From NCBI GenBank assembly GCA_947584125.1, contig CANPWI010000072.1:1-7199 (forward strand): DNA of 7,199 nt, read 5' to 3'. The position numbers and the translations under genes are program-made. Below, piece by piece: positions 5,450 through 7,199 of this stretch (within the stretch, counting starts at the first letter, position 1; the number at the start of each line of letters is the position of its first letter). The notes beneath the pieces were generated by a model. That model was not told where the DNA came from. It ran no database searches and saw only the letters and a list, made by a program, of their open reading frames with translations. Source of the DNA: an uncultured Clostridia bacterium. Its GTDB lineage: Bacteria > Bacillota > Clostridia > TANB77 > CAG-508.

Positions 5450-5758
5450 TTATTTTATTTTTGCTCCACATTTTTTGCAAACACGGATTTTTTGGTCTTT
5501 ATCCATTTCATAACCTATTCTAGTAGCTTTATTACATTTTGGACATACAACATTTACTTTACTAGAGTGTATTGCACATTCAACTGAAATAATTCCACCT
5601 TCTTCTCCTTGTTTTCTAGGTTTTACATGTTTTTTTCTAATATTAACACCTTTTACAATAACTTTTTCTGTTTTTGGTATTATTTCTAGAACTTCTCCAG
5701 TTTTTCCTTTATCATTTCCAGATAAAACTTGAACTGTATCACCTTTTTTTATTCTCAT
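5450..5758 (-). CDS. rplX: 50S ribosomal protein L24 with C-terminal zinc ribbon
   Basis: Assembly-initiator protein of the 50S subunit that binds the 5' domain of 23S rRNA near the exit tunnel. The KOW-type fold is at about 3–29 (IKKGDTVQVLSGNDKGKTGE at 3–22), then KGVNIRKKHVKP at 36–47. The C-terminal part carries two CxxC pairs (C72/C75 and C94/C97), the zinc-ribbon version found in many bacteria. Length is 102 residues, normal. ATG at 5756–5758 follows a GAGGTGAGA site. The 86-bp gap from rplN contains two tandem hairpins. Confidence 0.98.
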   Translation of the reverse strand: MRIKKGDTVQVLSGNDKGKTGEVLEIIPKTEKVIVKGVNIRKKHVKPRKQGEEGGIISVECAIHSSKVNVVCPKCNKATRIGYEMDKDQKIRVCKKCGAKIK

Positions 5759-5790
5759 ATTTCTATCTCACCTCATTTTCATTTTTTGTT

Positions 5791-5808
5791 GAAAATATGT
5801 TAATTTTC
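5791..5808 (-). other. 6-bp hairpin in the rplN–rplX gap
   Basis: GAAAAT (5791–5796) pairs with ATTTTC (5803–5808) around a 6-nt loop. It abuts the larger hairpin at 5809–5842, so two structures lie in tandem. Weak alone; A/T composition makes chance likely. Confidence 0.3.
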
Positions 5809-5842
5809 TAAAACGATACAAAATGTAATTTTAATCGTTTTA
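5809..5842 (-). other. 14-bp hairpin directly after the rplN stop
   Basis: TAAAACGAT (5809–5817) is the exact inverse of ATCGTTTTA (5834–5842). An inner 5-bp stem (5820–5824 with 5828–5832) closes on a 3-nt loop; only an AC/A internal loop interrupts the two. It begins 2 nt beyond the rplN stop. In the operon direction it is followed by GAAAATTAAC, not a U-tract, so it is more likely an mRNA-processing, stability or attenuation element than a full terminator. Confidence 0.55.
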
Positions 5843-5844
5843 TT

Positions 5845-6213
5845 TTAAAGAACTTCTGGAGCTAAAGATAATATCTTCATATATTCTCCATCTCTTAATT
5901 CTCTAGCAACAGGGCCAAATATACGAGTTCCTCTTGGAGTTTTATCATCACGTATAATTACTGCTGCATTTTCATCAAATTTTATATAAGAACCATCTGG
6001 GCGTCTTACACCTTTTTTTGTTCTTACTACAACTGCTTTTACAACTTCACCTTTCTTTACAACGCCACCTGGTGTAGCACTTTTAACAGAAGCAACTATT
6101 ATATCACCAATTCCGGCATATCTTCTATAAGATCCACCTAAACATCTGATACACATAATTTCTTTTGCACCTGTATTATCAGCAACCTTTAATATAGTTT
6201 GTTGTTGTACCAT
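5845..6213 (-). CDS. rplN: 50S ribosomal protein L14
   Basis: Core large-subunit protein that forms inter-subunit contacts with 16S rRNA. The 122 residues are the standard length. The N-terminus is MVQQQTILKVADNTGAKEIM, with IRCLGGSYRRYAGIGDIIVA at 22–41. The family signature begins AVVVRTKKGVRRPDGSYIKF at 60–79, and IIRDDKTPRGTRIFGPVARE at 86–105 is diagnostic. ATG at 6211–6213 has a TAGGAGGT site at normal spacing. It lies 23 bp after rpsQ. Downstream, the gap to rplX is wider and structured. Confidence 0.98.
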   Translation of the reverse strand: MVQQQTILKVADNTGAKEIMCIRCLGGSYRRYAGIGDIIVASVKSATPGGVVKKGEVVKAVVVRTKKGVRRPDGSYIKFDENAAVIIRDDKTPRGTRIFGPVARELRDGEYMKILSLAPEVL

Positions 6214-6236
6214 GGTTTTACCTCCTATTTTCTATT

Positions 6237-6500
6237 TTATTTTTTAACTGCCTTTTCAAGTATTTCTACAACTCTCCATCTTTTATCTTTAGATAAAGGA
6301 CGAGTTTCCATTACTTTTACTTTATCTCCAACTCCACAAGCGTTTTCTTCATCATGAGCTTTTAATTTATATGTTCTTTTAACAATTTTACTATACATTT
6401 TATGTTTTACACTTGTTTCTACTGCTACTACTACAGTTTTATCCATTTTATCAGATACAACTGTACCAATCATTACTTTACGAAGATTTCTTTCTTCCAT
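6237..6500 (-). CDS. rpsQ: 30S ribosomal protein S17
   Basis: Primary 16S rRNA-binding protein with an OB-type fold, acting early in assembly of the 30S body. The N-terminus RNLRKVMIGTVVSDKMDKTV (4–23) and the signature GDKVKVMETRPLSKDKRW (58–75) are clear. The 87 residues are typical. ATG at 6498–6500 follows an AAAGGAG site 7 nt upstream. It sits between rpmC and rplN in the canonical order, 60 bp after rpmC and 23 bp before rplN. Confidence 0.98.
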   Translation of the reverse strand: MEERNLRKVMIGTVVSDKMDKTVVVAVETSVKHKMYSKIVKRTYKLKAHDEENACGVGDKVKVMETRPLSKDKRWRVVEILEKAVKK

Positions 6501-6539
6501 CGATTTTCTCCTTTCTCGAAAATACTTTTTGTTCTATTT

Positions 6540-6572
6540 GCAAATTATTTTAGATAAAATCTAATTATTTGC
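6540..6572 (-). other. Imperfect hairpin spanning the rpmC stop codon
   Basis: GCAAAT (6540–6545) pairs with ATTTGC (6567–6572), and TTAGAT (6550–6555) with ATCTAA (6559–6564). This gives 12 pairs around a 3-nt loop with one 4×2 internal loop. The rpmC TAG (6561–6563) lies in the inner stem. It may mark an mRNA 3'-end or processing structure. The low-complexity sequence keeps confidence modest. Confidence 0.35.
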
Positions 6573-6767
6573 ACTTTCTTTTATTTCTCTTTGTCTTAAC
6601 ACCGTCTTAATTCTAGCGATGTCTTTTTTAACCTCTTTTATTCTCATTGGATTATCTAGTCCATTTGTTGCTAGGCTAAATCTCAATTTGAATAATTCTG
6701 TTTTTAATTCGCTAAGTTCATTCTCTAATTCTGGTGAAGACATTTCTAATATTTTATTTATCTTCAT
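6561..6767 (-). CDS. rpmC: 50S ribosomal protein L29
   Basis: Small helical protein at the polypeptide exit of the 50S subunit, next to L23, where nascent-chain factors dock. The 68 residues form the expected two-helix hairpin: ELENELSELKTELFKLRFSL at 13–32 and the signature NPMRIKEVKKDIARIKTVL at 39–57. ATG at 6765–6767 lies inside the rplP 3' end, overlapping it by 14 nt in another frame. Its AGGTGGTGA site (6773–6781) is encoded by rplP codons, suggesting translational coupling. Stop is TAG. Confidence 0.97.
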   Translation of the reverse strand: MKINKILEMSSPELENELSELKTELFKLRFSLATNGLDNPMRIKEVKKDIARIKTVLRQREIKESANN

Positions 6768-7197
6768 CTATTTCACCACCTACTTCAATTTCTCTTGCAA
6801 CAAATTTTGTTTTTACAGGTAGTTTGTTTGCAGCTAATCTTAATGCTTCTCTTGCAGTTTCCTCTGGTACACCTGCAAGTTCAAACATAACTCTACCTGG
6901 TTTTACAACAGCTACCCAAAATTCAGGAGCACCTTTACCTTTACCCATACGAGTTTCAGCTGGTTTTCTTGTTATTGGTTTGTCTGGGAATATTTTTATC
7001 CAAACTTTACCACCTCTTTTTATGTAACGAGTCATAGCAATACGGGCAGCTTCAATTTGATTTGATGTAATTTGACCAGCGTCTAAGCTTTGTAATCCGT
7101 ATTCTCCATCTGAAACATAATTACCTCTTGTTGCTTTTCCTCTATTTCTACCTTTTTGCATTTTTCTATATTTTGTTCTTTTTGGCATTAATGGCAT
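6754..7197 (-). CDS. rplP: 50S ribosomal protein L16
   Basis: Large-subunit protein near the A-site tRNA elbow, needed for late 50S maturation. PKRTKYRKMQKGRNRG (5–20), IKRGGKVWIKIFPDKPITRK (59–78) and the signature RMGKGKGAPEFWVAVVKPG (83–101) are unmistakable. The start is uncertain because the window ends 2 nt upstream. ATG at 7195–7197 gives MPLMPKRT and could overlap a TAA stop of an upstream rpsC as TAATG. A second ATG at 7186–7188 gives MPKRT. L16 commonly begins M-L-M-P-K-R in this phylum, favouring the longer form. The stop lies inside rpmC. The 147-residue length is slightly above average through an acidic tail (GEIDEDK). Confidence 0.96.
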   Translation of the reverse strand: MPLMPKRTKYRKMQKGRNRGKATRGNYVSDGEYGLQSLDAGQITSNQIEAARIAMTRYIKRGGKVWIKIFPDKPITRKPAETRMGKGKGAPEFWVAVVKPGRVMFELAGVPEETAREALRLAANKLPVKTKFVAREIEVGGEIDEDK

Positions 7198-7199
7198 TA

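Noticed and set aside
6619..7027. Plus-strand open frames opposite rpmC and rplP
   Set aside because: Shadows of two unmistakable ribosomal-protein genes.
1..7199. CRISPR arrays, tRNA or rRNA genes, insertion sequences, phage or defence genes
   Set aside because: No regularly spaced repeats, no tRNA- or rRNA-like sequence, and no transposase or integrase. Apart from the gaps described, the window is fully occupied by housekeeping genes.

Overview
The window is the spc-operon part of a bacterial S10–spc ribosomal-protein cluster. Every real gene lies on the minus strand, so the operon reads from high to low coordinates: rplP, rpmC, rpsQ, rplN, rplX, rplE, rpsN, rpsH, rplF, rplR, rpsE, rplO, secY, then adk, which runs off the left edge. 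Gene order and protein families are canonical. I see no new enzymatic or defence system here. The unusual material lies between genes.

The organism looks like a low-GC Bacillota, most likely a Clostridia-type anaerobe. The evidence is strongly AT-rich codon use and spacers, strong AGGAGG-type ribosome sites before almost every gene, the short zinc-binding S14 (type Z), an L24 with a zinc ribbon, and an adenylate kinase with a cysteine LID. TAA and TAG are the only stop codons seen, and tryptophans read as TGG, so there is no sign of a Mycoplasma-type code. The placement below phylum is inference.

Layout from the operon's 5' side: rplP fills 6754–7197 and overlaps rpmC by 14 nt. The rpmC–rpsQ, rplN–rplX and rplE–rpsN gaps (60–86 bp) each hold a small AT-rich hairpin. 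The rpsN–rpsH gap (161 bp) is almost entirely a 125-bp near-perfect palindrome at 4506–4630. From rpsH to secY the genes are packed with gaps of 0–44 bp. rpmD (L30), usually between rpsE and rplO, is absent: only 41 bp remain there. rpsH and secY both start with TTG, and the secY TTG is the codon directly after the in-frame TAG of rplO. After secY comes a GC-rich hairpin, then about 70 bp of almost pure A/T, then adk.

Together the genes supply parts of the 30S (S17, S14, S8, S5) and 50S (L16, L29, L14, L24, L5, L6, L18, L15) subunits, the protein-export channel SecY, and the enzyme that balances AMP, ADP and ATP. The best leads are the large palindrome next to rpsN, the missing L30 gene, and the UAG–UUG junction of rplO and secY.
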